Source: Isoetes taiwanensis
Taxonomy: Eukaryota; Streptophyta; Lycopodiopsida; Isoetales; Isoetaceae
Length of the DNA stretch: 64,000 nucleotides
Assembly: GCA_021234155.1 (NCBI GenBank)
Contig: JAJEKV010000049.1
Coordinates: forward strand, 2,633,487-2,697,486
Direction of reading: 5' to 3'
Part shown: in pieces, positions 28,613-41,091 of the stretch
Layout of the letters: each line of letters starts with the position of its first letter
Position numbering within the stretch: position 1 is the first letter of the stretch
Translations under genes and position numbers: made by a program
Notes under the pieces: generated by a model
What the model was told of the DNA's origin: nothing
The model's database searches: none
The model's input: only the letters and a program-made list of their open reading frames with translations

Positions 28613-29683
28613 CTGGCATTTAAATCCATATAGATGATGCAAATGCAGAACAAATAAGAGGACATGCTATTTAGAACTAGACAGCAGATAAAACACAAGC
28701 ATGGTGTAAACATTTGAGTCGTGCCAAATTACCTTGCACATTCACAAATACCAAACACTCAAAGAAGAACAACTCTTCTCCACTTCTACGGATCCCCAAC
28801 TCTTCGTTGCCTTAACATGCATAATTCATAAGTTTGCTGTTCCATGATCACATACATTTTGGAACATCTTATATACGGCTTAAGCGTCGCAGATAAAGCA
28901 TCTAACTCAATATATCTTTTCAACCTTTTAGTACTTCACGTAATATATCTTAAAGGCAAGACATTATAGCGCATTATAAACTAAAAACTTTATAGCTATG
29001 GGCCATGTCTTTGTGGATGTGCCTTGGATGCACCGGATCTAATGGGGCAAAAAAGCATGTAGTCCAAGGAGGGTAATATGCAAAAGAGGGCGATCACCTT
29101 CAAGATATTAAGTATAACTAAAACAACTTTTCAAAATCCAACGAAAGGCATCCTAGGAAGATTATCATTTGGCTATCCTAGTTGCTTCAAGGGATGCTCG
29201 ACATCAACATTTGAGCTTCTTTGCATCCTATCTTATCTTCCTAAAAAGATTGCTTTCGGCTTCTATTTTGTCCTGTTTGACTCTTAGTCAGCCACATATA
29301 TTACCATCCGTTGTTGAGTTTCCAAAAGGGTATATTTTTGGTATGCCATGAAGACTATGACATAAAACCTAAGTTCTTATAGTGGGACTTTACCCATACT
29401 TATGTTGCATACATCGCCTTATGCACCTGGTTTTATAGTATATTCTTAAGGACAGCTTATGTAGACAAACATATACTCGATCACACGCACCTTTGCTAGG
29501 TCTCCTAGTAAAGCCGTGGCACTCGACGCACATCCGACGCTTCATCATCTGCAAAGACTATAATAGTAGTTCTCGCAAATCACTCTAAATAACCCGATAA
29601 AAGAAAGGAAATTTTATTACTTCCGCAACTTTTGCCCCCCAAGAATCAATCTTCCGAGATATACATGCATAAAAATGTATTAC
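28613..29683. other. Intergenic or intronic, nothing recognised
   Basis: No domain, RNA gene or repeat that I can support. It would be intronic if the 29.8-kb exon and the SNF2 relic belong to one minus-strand gene. Confidence 0.3.
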
Positions 29684-29822
29684 CAAACGCTCCATGTTCG
29701 GGCCGAACTTTTCCCACGATTCGCCATGCAAAATGAGGCCGTCTTCGGGCAAAGGAGCGGCTCCCAAAAGCCGCCGATGGTGCCAAAGGAGTGCAACTAA
29801 TCTGCGTTAAATGGGGTAGCAT
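29684..29822 (-). CDS. Possible first exon, organelle-targeting-like peptide
   Basis: From the ATG at 29822 the minus strand is open through MLPHLTQISCTPLAPSAAFG and on through an Arg-rich stretch (RSFARRRPHF) to a donor-like TTTG/GTAATAC. The Ser/Ala/Arg-rich, acid-poor composition resembles a chloroplast or mitochondrial transit peptide. The segment is GC-rich relative to its surroundings. All three frames are open here and no downstream exon was tied to it, so this is tentative. Confidence 0.25.
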
Positions 29823-30281
29823 GTTGGACCTTCAAAGGAAACCGAAGAGAAGCCATGACGGTATTGAGGGGCTCCCCTAGCTTCAGATTGCCGCAGATTT
29901 ATCCGCCAAAACCGAACAATCCGAGCATGGCAAATCGGGCCTATAGCAGGCCGAAATTGATAAATTTGCAAGCACTATAATCAATTGCCCATCGATGATC
30001 CGATTTGCCCTTGAGAGCTGCCATAACCACGAGTCCCCTGTGCTCCCAAATCGTATCAAAGGGAAAAAAACGAGTATTTTTGGAGAAAAACGAGCATATC
30101 GCAGCCAGCGTAATCGGGGGATTTCAAAGGCGAAAACAGGGGATTTTTGTGCCCAAACATGTTCAAGCAAGAGATAAGCGAGAAACAGCCGATCTTTGCA
30201 CATGCGGCACATATGTAGTGCGCTCAAAACTTGAAGCATCCCATCTTTTACTGCGTGACTCAAAGATTGCCGCACACACAA
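29823..30281. other. Unannotated, GC-richer stretch
   Basis: Probably the promoter and upstream region of the possible minus-strand transcript. No gene recognised. Confidence 0.25.
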
Positions 30282-31861
30282 GGCTTCGAAAATGCAAAAA
30301 GAAGAAGGAATGGGAGGTAAACCATGCTCACATGTCAGAACGGCTAAGCAAGCGGCCTCTTGTTTGCTCTGTTCTCAGAACGGAGCTTTTCTAACTGGGC
30401 GACACCCAAGCCTCTTTGGGGCTGTTTCTTTTGCCCATTTTTGCCTTTCCTAGACCTATTAGGCCGGTCCGTGTTCGGGCTCTTGTCTTGGTTTATCTCG
30501 CCGGAAGTGGAATACCCCGCTTGAGAAGGGCTTCTGGCTATGGCTGAACATGCAAATAGCTAGGGATTGCGTGCAGAGCAAGAAAGCCACCATGAGAGAT
30601 CTCCAAGATTGGACGGAATCGTGTCGACCATCCAATATTTTGTCGTTTAAGGTTTTAGAAAAGGAGAGAAAAATGTACGTGTCAAGCGCTTAGGTTGCTC
30701 TCAGCCCAGAAAAAATACCTCCTATTTTTTCTTAAGAAGGAAAATGATACTGCTTTATATATGGAATGATAAGCTTGTTGCATCTTTGTTGTGCCTTTTT
30801 GTCCTCTGTATGCAAAAGTTTTTGTGCCCTTTCTAGAATTGTTTGATTGTTTTGATTCTGAATTCTATGCGTACTTTCCTGCTCTTATTTGTTTGCCTTT
30901 TCCAGAGTTTCTTTTCTTGCTGCATTTTTTCCTCATTTTCTTGCCCTTGATGTGTTTGTTTCTAACATTTTGTTCAGACTTATGCATGCGTAAGTGTCAT
31001 CCTTGTCTATGTTTTGTTCCTTTTGCTTTTGCCAGTGGTTCCCTTGCTTCTCTTTGCTTCCTTGGGTATTATTATGCTGGTTTCTTTTGTTCTTTATCAT
31101 TTTACTTGACTATTTTTTGTAGCCCTTGCTTCATAATATCTTCGTTGCCACATCACTATGAATATTAGCAGAAACCTTGTGAAATACACATAAGGATGCT
31201 AAATCTGTGAATGCAAGTAGTAAAAATGTTTCATAGTGAAACACGCCTAATGAAATACACATTAGGATGAGACATTTTATTACAAGAGAGCAGTCACTCC
31301 GCTGTTAATATTAGCAGTTACCTTGTGATTACACACAAGGCTGCCAGTTTTGAATACAAAGGGGTACTAAGATCTAGTTATAAGAGAGTAGATTTGAAAG
31401 TATCTAAGAGAGTTATTGCTGAGAAATATGTTTACAGTAATATATGGTAATATCATTCTTAATGTATCATGTATGCTTATATCTTTATTTTAGCTTTGAC
31501 ATGGATAACAACTGGGTGGTGGCTATGACACCTGCAGTTCCCAGATCTAGTTACTATTCTTATACTAACTTAAGCTCCTGGATGGTCTGCAGGTACCACG
31601 CCTCTACCCTTGAGCAAAAATGTAGATACATGCATTGGAAATTAAGGATGTGGTGAGATCCTTCTTGTAACGTACATAAACTTATTGAATTGTACCATGC
31701 TGACAACATTTAGGACTTTGGGCTGTCTGAAATTATACAACATGTAATGTTAGGATATTTTATGATTCCAAATGATATTTTATGATTCCAAATGTTGTAC
31801 TTGTTCCATGATCAAGATATGAATTTAAGTGGCTTTTTCTCATGTCATATGATATGATATT
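30282..31861 (+). repeat. Solo pseudo-LTR, family C
   Basis: The exon-like segment (31494-31592) reads DMDNNWVVAMTPAVP then RSSYY and TNLSSWM, ending TCTGCAG/GTACC like family B. The 3' end (...ATGATATGATATTACACACA) matches the way family B repeats run into CA. A pyrimidine-rich stretch lies at 30780-31140, as in A and B. No body follows. The left edge is uncertain; GCACACACAAGG near 30272-30281 may be the remnant of a CA tract. A solo repeat of this sort usually arises by recombination between terminal repeats. It is older than A and B, judged by the short CA tract. Confidence 0.55.
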
Positions 31862-31880
31862 ACACACACACACACACACA
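31862..31880. repeat. Short CA tract after the family C repeat
   Basis: ACACACACACACACACACA directly at the end of the family C pseudo-LTR, the third family in this window to end on CA. Confidence 0.85.
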
Positions 31881-32621
31881 GAGAATCTGATAGACTTGTT
31901 TGTCCCCATGGATGTTAAAGTTAAATTCAGTTCAAGAAATACTACGGCTAGGGCTAATGCTGCCCATGGGCATTTCCTTGATAACCAAAACAAGTACATC
32001 ATGATAGAAAGTTAGTGAAACCATTATGGTCAGGATTAAAAAACCTCGCCCTTTCGGGTTTTCGAGGAAAAACCCTGACAATAATGGGATCACTAACCAA
32101 CGCTAGGTCCAAAAACATAATAGATCTTGCACCCTCATGCTGACTGGCCTTGTTGGGTGAAAATACATTACAGCAATAATGTTGCCAAAGACGAAACATG
32201 TTTGAATTGTCTTCTCCATTGATCTTCATCTTGTGCTCCGAATCCAAAGCTCTCCTCCAAACAGCCACGCTAAACCCTGCATACACAAGAAAGACGAACC
32301 AAAAGCCACCAAGGCCATCCAGGAAAATGTCATTTCAATTCAATTTTGGGATCTTCATAATGCCTTTGCATTCGGAGTAGAGGGACAATAGATGAGATAT
32401 TGCATTTTTACACGTGGCATGTAATGACAACATGAATACGGAGGCGGTTAGCAGTTAGTTAGTTTTTTCCCTCTTTTCCCCTATTTATACGCTTTCTCGG
32501 CATCTTCTCTCTCATCAGCTCTCTTGGTGCATTTCCTAGCCTCTTCTTCCTTCTCCCTACGTTTTGGCCCATCCCCCCCACCCTTCTCCTGCTTATATGA
32601 CTTGTTTGAAAACTAACACTT
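31881..32621. other. Intergenic, nothing recognised
   Basis: Mixed-composition sequence, with a CT-rich stretch near 32480-32580 that could be a leader or promoter; no gene assigned. Confidence 0.3.
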
Positions 32622-32757
32622 TGTGGGAGGCCTTGTGCCTAGTTGGAGGCCTAGTGCCTGGTTGGAGCCTTTGTGCCTGGTTGAGGCCGGTGTGCCTGGT
32701 TGAGGCTTTTGTGCCTGGTTGGAGGCCCTAGTGCCTGGTTGGAGGCCTTCGTGGGGT
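32622..32757. repeat. Minisatellite, ~21-23-bp unit
   Basis: About six imperfect copies of a unit like GTGCCTGGTTGGAGGCCTT, varying at the GAGGC and TTT positions. Confidence 0.85.
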
Positions 32758-32824
32758 GTCATATGGATGGGAGCAGTGCAATGATTGTATAATGATGCTT
32801 ACAAAATTGGCTATAAAGAACCTT

Positions 32825-33015
32825 AAAATACCACACCCCTTTAGAGAACCATATATCCTTTAGAAAAAACCTCCTTAAAAACTACACTTACTTATAAACC
32901 ACACCTCCAAGTACTACATCTCCTTAGAAACATCACCACCTCAAAAGAAAAAACCACAGTTCCTTTAACAAAAAACATACCTCCTTAAAAAACCACACGT
33001 CCTAAAAAAACAAAA
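32825..33015. repeat. Degenerate A-rich repeat
   Basis: Imperfect iterations of ACCACACCTCCTTAAAAA-like units. Similar A-rich ACCACACC iterations recur at 47360-47580. Confidence 0.6.
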
Positions 33016-33689
33016 ACCACAACTCCTCAAAAAAAAAAAACAGTGGACGTTCCTTGTCCACTTAAAAAACAATACCGTTAGTTAGTAAAACCACACCTCC
33101 ACAGATCTATATGTAGGTTTTTTTGAAATCTCTGAATAAAGAATATGTGGACCTAAGAAAACTATACTTTTCAACAGTGGACCAAAATTCGGGGTGAGTG
33201 TGGAGATCGTTGAGGGCGGATGTGGTAGAACAGGAGATGGCGGATAGGAGAAAACAATAGCGTCCGACGTTTTATATAGAAACTACAGATACGTTGGAAT
33301 CTACGGTTGCGAGTACCGATAAAGTCTGTGTAATAATCCTACGAGGCAATATTATAGCATGCAATTAGGCAACGCTAGCCTATGTTCGTATTATGGGATC
33401 CGTCAGATCCTAGCCGTACGGTGGGTTGCCGCACGTGGACCACGGTAGGGCTAAATTTCGTTCCTGCTCTCTGTTCCCCCTTCTCTGTTCTTCTTCGTCG
33501 ATTATCTGTTCATCAGTTCTTCGTCAGTTCATCGTCATCAGTTCTTCATAGATTCGCCGAAAACGCTTCTACAAATCCGGCTTTGAGCTAAGCTTTGACA
33601 TATCCGGCTATGGCTTTGACAGATCCGGTTTCGAAAACGGCTATGGCTATGGCAGCGGTAGAGAATAGAGTTAGAAGCTCATTATTGTC

Positions 33690-33830
33690 TTCGCCGAGCA
33701 GAATCGCCGACCAGAATAGCCGAGACAGCCAAATAGCAAAGTAGAGCAGAGCAGAACCGAGCAGAGACAGCCAAATAACCAAGCAGAGACATTCAAATAG
33801 CTGAGCAGAATCACCGAGCAGAGCACTGGC
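33690..33830. repeat. Degenerate GCCGAGCAGA repeat
   Basis: Loose iterations of GCCGAGCAGA / GACAGCCAAATA over about 140 bp, just upstream of a possible start codon at 33840. Confidence 0.5.
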
Positions 33831-33839
33831 AGAAGAGAA

Positions 33840-34997
33840 TGTTTAGCGGTGCTTTGGCGGCGCCGCCTGAAGATCAGGAACCAAGATTACCTGTATGAAA
33901 CTAACATGGTAATTACCAGAAATTTAGCCCTACCAGTGGTTTCCGTGTGGGAAACTACATGGTTTTGAAATTGTAGGCTATTATGGAAAACCCTATCCCA
34001 AAGCACAGAAGAACTGGTTCTAATCTCTCAATCCGCTTCCCTCCATTCCCGTTTTCCTCTTCTAATCTCTCAATCTGCTTCCCTCCATTCCCGTTTCCCT
34101 CCATTCTGGCTTATCTCTTATATCTCTATTGTGTGGTGCATTGCGTTCGTGCTTGACCATTGCCCTGGTAACTTTTGCATTGAAGATTGTCTTTTAACGA
34201 ATCTTTACTAACAAATTTCTATTGCTTTGTAGCGATGTCGAGGATAGGCTCTGAAGTACGGGCACTGCTCTCAAGATCTCTAATTTGCACGATGAGAATG
34301 GCTCTTAGAAAAATTCATCTCTCTAGTTTTATCTAGATCGGAGGTATGACAGTCAAGGATTCATTCGCAAAGCATGCTTATAATGCTCTATATGGCAGCC
34401 GAGTTATATGAGGAAGAGTTGCAGCATTTCAAAGCATTTGGAATAGATATAAGAATGAGTATTCCTAAAAGATCGAATGATAATCTCCCGGTTACTTCAG
34501 GTTCAATTCCTGAGTTCTTGCTACAGTACAGAGTCCAGTTGTTCAGTCTTGATGGTATTTTTATTTATGGCTATGCTATTCTTGTTTGCACGGGACACTT
34601 GTTGGCAAAGAACATCTGCACTCAGTTCTTGAGAGAAATATGGTAACAAATTCTGGATCATGTCAAGAACGGCCAATATATGAGCATCTTACATAAATAG
34701 AAATTCATTCATTAAACTGTCATGGTGATTTCAGATCTGAATGGAATGTAGTTGCTCTGCAAAGCCTTTAATGGTATATGCTTACTTATGCAGGTAGTAA
34801 CTTGTGATAGTGTAGCTCTTGATTCATCCTACCAAAATGTAGACCATTGTATATACATTTCTACAGACCTTCACGAATCCAGAAATTTGAATTCGAAGAA
34901 TGCAACCAAAGGGGCTTCGCCATTGCACTTGCGGTTTGACACATGTAGAGGACTAAACTATGAAGACCTATTTGCTGCATTCCAAGACATAAGCTAG
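33840..34997 (+). other. Possible multi-exon plant transcript, product unknown
   Basis: A GC-richer leader-like zone (33380-33840) is followed by a short open exon from ATG 33840 (MFSGALAAPPEDQEPRLP, ending at CCT/GTATGA). An acceptor-like TTTGTAG/CG lies directly before ATG 34234 (MSRIGSEVRALL...), and a final open stretch after TATGCAG/GTAGTAAC ends ...GLNYEDLFAAFQDIS at 34995. The exons do not join into a frame I trust, and no domain is recognised. The RALL...R segment has a faint LYR-protein flavour that I cannot support. It could be a decayed gene. Confidence 0.2.
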
Positions 34998-35799
34998 AAA
35001 AAGTTTGAGCATCCATAACATCCTTTTCCATGTGCCTGTGGTAATTATTCTAAATGTTGGAAATTGGCAGTTGTCAATTCACATGGAGCCTTTGCTATAT
35101 GCTTATTCAGAATGAACTTGATGGTTTATATGGAGTCCTTCAGTCACACAAAGTATGTGCTATCATCTGTATGCATCATCTTCACATGGTTCAGAGTATT
35201 GCTAAGAGAATTGTGTGTGCAGTAAGCAACAATAAGAGTGACGTTTTCCAATACCAAAAATCTTCTTTTAAATAGTCTGATGTTCCTCCAATAAGGAAGA
35301 GTATACTGGATATCTTGTATGTGGAAACAAAGTGCTTATTTATAGTGACTGTCCCATAGCAGGTCATGCTTTTGTTATGATAAATTTCCAAGATGGCAGA
35401 TGAAGCAATATCTGAAAAGTAGCATTTGTAGACACCCTGGCTTACGTAACTCATTGACTAATGCTGATGCAAAGTGTTTCAGTTGCAGTGTTTTGCCTGA
35501 AAGAAGGTATCGAATTTAGGATGATATGAAGGCTCATTGCTTTTGTTTAATCATAACATTACTACTGCATACCTTGGCATAACAGAGTTTTCCTCAAGAG
35601 CTAGTAAATTTCCAGAGCTTGTTTTCTTGACGAGTTGGGCTTGAAGGTGAGTTGAAAGTACGAGTTTACAGTGTGGCCATGATCTTGTGGTCTGCACATG
35701 GCAATACAAGAAAAATTTCACACATGCATATGAATATCTAAGTACTCATGCCTGTTTGACAGTATTGAATAGCCCATTTTGTTTGATATAAAGGTGGAG

Positions 35800-36665
35800 A
35801 TAAGCTGCTCTTCATGCCCCTGACCTTTAGGGGAGTTTTAGACAAGGGACCATTGGAGGCAATAAGTGCCCTATCAAAGGTCATAAGGTTGCTACCCATG
35901 TTGATTTAGTGGTCCCCCGTCTATTTTATTTGTGGCTAAGTTTTTTGTTTTGGACCTCATAGGTGGATGTGTAAAAAAACTATACCGAAAGACGAAATTG
36001 AAGAGATGAAAGTGAAAATGGCAGAGGCATGTTGCTTGTTGGAGAAGGAGTTTCCTACGAGCTTTCTTGACAGTCAAACCCATCTTTTGGTACATCTTAT
36101 TGAGGAAGTGGAGCTCGCGGGAACTGTACATGCCAGATGGATGTTTTTCTTGGAAAGGTTTATGAAGGTATTGAAGGATATGGTGCGTCAAAGAGCACGT
36201 CCTGAAGGTAGTATGGCAGAGGGATGGCTTGTGAAAGAGTCACTTTTCTATATGACAGAATATATTTCCGCCGTACATCCAGATGCACCTCGCTTATGGA
36301 GTGATGAAGGGGACGAGAAGATTGTGGGGGTAGTGGCAGAAGGCAATGGTATGCAGAAGTCATTTCCGCCTGATATGATCATTAAGGTTAATCAATTTCT
36401 TCTTTACAATTCGGCACCAATGGCAAAATGGATTGCTCATTATGAGAACGCAAAGGAAGAAATGGAAGAGAAGAGGCATGAATGGAGACGACATAATAGA
36501 CGAGCCCCGTACCCTGATGGATATGAACCCTTGCCGGACAAGATGGATAGATATAATAGTGGACTGAGTACCTGCACTCTCAGTTTTTATAGCAACGAAA
36601 GCATGAAACTACATCCACTTCCACTAAGGCTGCTTGAGCCACCTGTAGAACAATCCTGCATCTAG
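35800..36665 (+). mobile_element. CACTA (En/Spm) transposon fragment, DUF4218 region
   Basis: From about 35967 the frame encodes the DUF4218 domain that accompanies the TNP2 transposase of CACTA elements: CLLEKEFPTSFLDSQTHLLV, GTVHARWMFFLERFMKVLK and RPEGSMAEGWLVKESLFYM match the family consensus of a short helix, HL-VHL, RWMYP-ER-M--LK and RPEGS-AE. Upstream, PLTFRGVLDKGPLE (about 35818) fits the LP-A-RGVL block, in a different register. No CACTA terminal inverted repeats or TNP2 catalytic part are seen, so this is an isolated 0.9-kb fragment. The frame continues to a natural-looking stop at 36665. Confidence 0.7.
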
Positions 36666-36892
36666 TGACTCTGGCAGAAGCATCAAAAACATGCGCTCTA
36701 TTGCATGGCATGCTCCTTCTCCTTAAGTATAGATTGCAGCATTTGGTGCATGGAATCTCAATACTATTGTTCTTGTCAGGGATATTGAAATTGACCTTTC
36801 GATTTTCCTTGGCATGTGGTTGCTGCTGCTAGGGTGGCCTTGGACTGGGATCGAGGCATATACGGAATATATGACCTTCCACCAATATAACT

Positions 36893-37902
36893 GTGACGGT
36901 CCTTCGCCCGACACTTGCAGTTATTGAGATACTTCACACAAAAACTCAAAACCTCACGGGTGCAGAACCTACACGTCGTCCCCAAACCCCAGCGGTCCCC
37001 CTAAGCTACGGGTCTCTAGCTCAGAGAATAACCTTTACCTAGAAGCAACTCGACGTGACCAGCGTCGAGTCCGCACTAATGAGCTTCATCAGTGCCCACT
37101 CATTAATGCTGAGTGCTTAACACTCGTGGCCTCGGTTTCTGCTTATTGTCTCCGGAGAGTTGTGGGCAGACCAAGGTGCAATCTAGGCTAGCAAACATGA
37201 ACGATTTCCATATTTTCCTATGGATATGCTAATTTGAGAAATATTGTTTATGAACGTGTATCCAACTTGATTTGGTAAGGTCCATTATTAAAGGACTTTG
37301 TTACTGCCTAAGGTTACCCCTAGAATGGGTGTTGCTATCTATTATTGAGATATTCATGCCTTAAACGGATTGGCATACGTATATATTTTTTCTTTTGATT
37401 TACAACAGTTAATATCTAACCTTAGTTCATATAACGTTCGGCATTCCTATAATTATAATGTGCCAGAACAAAAAACTAGGCAATAGTGTTGGCTTGGGAA
37501 ACGACTCAAGCTTAATGTATTTAGGCTTAATTTGCCTTATGAATCTAAGAAATATTTGTCTATGTTCTTTACTTGGTAAACAATTTAATTAGTTACTAAG
37601 TAATAACATTGTACTAGTAAAATTGCCCGGCGTTGCTGGGCTTTTTGCTGGGTATAATTTAAAAAAGACTAACAAAAAATAGTAGGTTTAAGTCAAAACA
37701 CTTAAAGAAAAGCAATGCTTCATATTGGGTTTGTGTTTATTGAATGTGGGGATGTGTTTTGACCATATTGAATTATGTCCAAACATTTTAATATACAAAA
37801 CCCCACAAATGAGGATCGCTATGTACGGTCCAGATCTTGGAATAAAGGGCAAATATGCCCATCCGACAGCTCTCGTTGCACTACGTAACCCCCCGTGTCA
37901 CA
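36893..37902. repeat. Possible LTR-like fragment
   Basis: Begins TGTGACGGTCC and ends CCCCGTGTCACA, an inverted end pair resembling that of the chromovirus LTR at 58342-59956 (TGTGACG...CGTCACA). The flanking five bases (ATAAC and AGGCC) do not match, so a clean solo LTR is not shown. Confidence 0.2.
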
Positions 37903-38014
37903 AGGCCCCAAAAAATGAACTTGTATAAAAAATTAGCACGAAAACCAGTATGTATGTGGTTTTTTTATACAACAATCCATAATGTAAAAAAAAACCATGT
38001 GTCCTTCCTGGTTA

Positions 38015-38650
38015 TGCAAAATCAATAGTAGTTCATATCATGTTTTATATACTAATTTAAAATTTTGTACTAGTTTCTAGAAATCATCATTAGTTTGTAA
38101 GGTTGTTTTTAAGTGTACATTTATTTAGCAAAAATCATTGCTAGCTCATATCATGTTTAATTACATGAATTCTTTAATTGTGCAATAGTTTTTTGGAATC
38201 ATCAATAGTTTAAAAGATGTGTTTTATGCATATATTGATTTTACAAAACCAATAGTAGTTCACATCATATTTTTTGTATCAATTCGAAATTTCACACTAG
38301 ATTCTAGAAATCATCATTAATTTGTAAGATTGTTTTTAAGTGTACATTGATTTAGCAAAGTCATTGCTAGTTCATATCATGTTTAATTACATGAATTCTT
38401 TAATCATACAATAGTTTTTTGGAATCATCAATAGCTTAAAAGATGTGTTTTATGCATATACTGATTTTACAAAACCAACAATGGTTTATATTATATTTTT
38501 CGTACTAATTCAAAATTTTACACTAATTTCTAGAAATCATCACTAGTTTGTAAGACTTTTTTAAGTGTACATTTGATTTAACAAGATCATTGCTAGTTCA
38601 TGTTTAATTACATGAATTCTACAATCATACAATAGTTTAGAAAATGTGTT
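38015..38650. repeat. Tandem repeat, ~226-bp unit, three copies
   Basis: Units start near 38015, 38243 and 38469. Shared phrases: CAATAGTAGTTCA, TTTCTAGAAATCATCA, TTTTTAAGTGTACATT and TTTAATTACATGAATTCT. A fourth, separate unit is at 41092-41310. AT-rich and non-coding. Confidence 0.85.
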
Positions 38651-39152
38651 TTATCTAAACTATATAATTGCTATAGGCAAGATTCTTTGAGAATATGCTC
38701 TTTATTCTTTTACTAATTTGCCGCCACGTTATCGTGTCTGTCCGGGGAAAAAATCGAAGATAAAAAAAAAAGGTCGTATTAATTTTAGACGCTGACACGT
38801 TTGGCAATCTTCTATATGCTCTTGGGCAATCTTCGGCATCGCCTCCTCATCTGACAATTTCTCGGGAGGCCTTCCGCTCTTTCAATTGATCCATTTTTCT
38901 TCAATACATATTTATTGCTATGTAAAGTTTCTCTCTTTTCCTGCATGTGATACTCGTTACAACCAAATCTGGCAAACTTCAGGCTGATCTGAAATCATCT
39001 TGGGTCTTGTTGCAAAACTCGTTTGCTCCAAAATCTCATAGTGAAATCTGGGTTGCAGAGGGTAATTTCATTTGTGGCATTGATGCGAGTCTTCAAGATT
39101 CTGACCAAGCTAAAGATACAGAATTTGATTTTGATACAGAAGCTCCTGGATA

Positions 39153-39640
39153 TATTTTTTTTTTGTTTTTGAAGAACTATATCATCAATATATTAAAAGA
39201 ATGGTAATGTTACAAAGCAAGCGAGGAGGAAGGAGAACTGCCCCAAAGAGACAGCGATACCTCGACACTCCACAACAAACTCACAGAAAAATTGCAACTC
39301 TACTGCTGTACAAACCGACCATCACCATCTACAACACCCAAGAAGTCCCGCCAAATGGCAAACTTCCGCTCAACTAATCCTGAGAACCCTAGAAAGCTTT
39401 GAAATAGCTTGTACCTGAGTCGAGGAATTAGAGAGGCTGCAGGCTGCTGAATCCCCTGAAAGATCCACAACCGCCACCGCTTCCAAATCAACCACACCAA
39501 CCAAGCCACACACAGATGCAAGGCTTGCTGCCGCAAGAGCGGCCAAGCACCAGGATACAAGCTGCTGGACGGATTTGACTGGCTATGGTGACCTCTTCCA
39601 GCAATTATGCTAGTTCTACCTGGCTTCACTGCTCTGCCTT
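39153..39640 (-). mobile_element. LINE (L1-type) 3' end fragment
   Basis: Minus strand: an open frame with LHLCVAWLVWLIWKRWRLW and IFQG matches the C-terminal zf-RVT end of plant L1-like LINEs (W--W--WK-RN--IF). It is followed by a 3' UTR with TTTTAATATATTGATGATAT and GTTCTTCAAAAA and a short A run. The copy is severely 5' truncated. Target-site duplications were not found. Confidence 0.6.
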
Positions 39641-41032
39641 TTCAAAAACTTTGGTGACAATCCCCTGCGTACCAAAGGGGCAAAATAAGTTCAAATGGGA
39701 ATTTGACAAAGTAGAAGATAGGCAGATTTAGAGAAAAAGCATGTGACATTCCTAGAAACTGCTAATGATTTCCAGAAAAAGAAAATGCAATTCCTTGCGA
39801 ATTTTATCAGGTATTTCATGACTTCAGAAATCTGGTACAGAATTTAAAACGCTGGTACAGAATTTAAACCTGGCAACTGTGAAACGCTGGTAGAAGTACT
39901 TATTCAGATGGGAAAATTTGAAGGGGGAAGGATGGAATGTAGCATTTTTTGTGCATGCATCTTTTATGTGTGAAGACATCGCAATTTATGTAGAAATCAC
40001 CCGAAAATAGAGTTCCCAATCCACTGTGCACACTTATTGCATAAAGAACATCGATGATTGAATTTGTTTTGGACAAATCAATGAGAGAAAAATCAGGGGA
40101 AAATAATCAGCTGCAACATTTTTGCTGCAGAATGTGCACAAAACCATCGGCTAGATAAAAATTCCACTTTGACGATGGAAGCTTCTTTACATTGTGATGA
40201 GTTTGATCAAATCCTTCGCAATGCCACTTTCTTCTCACTTACAGCTTCACTCCACATTCCATGAGAATTCATCGTTCTTCTGTTACACGTACAGTTTTGT
40301 TTTTTAAAGTGGCAGTGCCATGCCATCATAGCGGTTAAAGTGGGTACATTACCCAGATTCCACTAAAGCGTCTGGTTTTACTTGATAGAAAGAAAATTTT
40401 CCTGCATTCCTCTGCATCTCCCGGGCAAACATTAATTACTTTACCTGGCAAACATTCCATGCATTTGCCGAGCAAAATCCCCCACCACAAATTTTTTGGA
40501 TATCTGACTCCACATCAGAGATTTCCACTCTAAATTTGCAATTCCATAAAACGATTGTAACTCCAGCTCTTAATACCTAATAATCTAGGTAGAAAGATGT
40601 AACAACCATACTTGTTAAATATGGATGCAGATGGAAAAACCGAGTTCAATAGCATCCATCTATCCTTTAGGGGCACAGAAACACAAGGCAATAGCACGCG
40701 TTCAAATTTGGGTGCTCTCAAATTGTATAGTGTCGTTGCTGGACAAAATCCTAGCCAGTAAGTTCTACAAATGTTTGTCCACTATATTACTATTGGCCAC
40801 TATGTTACTGATGCTTACTCTTAACTATCCTCATTGTTTGTGTCCAACATCTCAAGCCCATCTCCTCCCCTTCCCTCCTCCAACAAAAATAAAAAACAAC
40901 ATTGGTGAGTAGCACATGTTTAATTTTGATTTTAATTTTAATTTTGAACTCACAGCAAGTCGAACATCACAAAAATCCATCTATGTAAGTGAGTCAATAA
41001 AGAATAGAATAGAATAGAAACGTCTATGTAAG
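39641..41032. other. Intergenic, nothing recognised
   Basis: AT-rich; a short GAATA iteration lies at about 40988-41010. No gene or RNA supported. Confidence 0.3.
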
Positions 41033-41072
41033 AGAAACGTTCGCGGTGGCCTTGGCCGCCGCGATAAGTTTC
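41033..41072. repeat. GC-rich hairpin, copy 2 (inverted relative to copy 1)
   Basis: TCGCGGTGGCC, TT, GGCCGCCGCGA. Its reverse complement matches 25207-25250 including the outer bases (AAGAAA-TTATCGCGGCGGCC). A 226-bp-type unit follows directly. Confidence 0.65.
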
Positions 41073-41091
41073 TTGTAGATATAATAATTTT

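Noticed and set aside
37610-37660. Helitron-like end at TACTAGTAAAATTGCCCGGCG
   Set aside because: It resembles a widespread plant repeat start, but no matching 3' hairpin with a CTRR end was found nearby.
36893-37902. Solo LTR of the chromovirus family
   Set aside because: The ends are similar in style but target-site duplication is lacking and internal similarity is not evident; kept only as a low-confidence feature.
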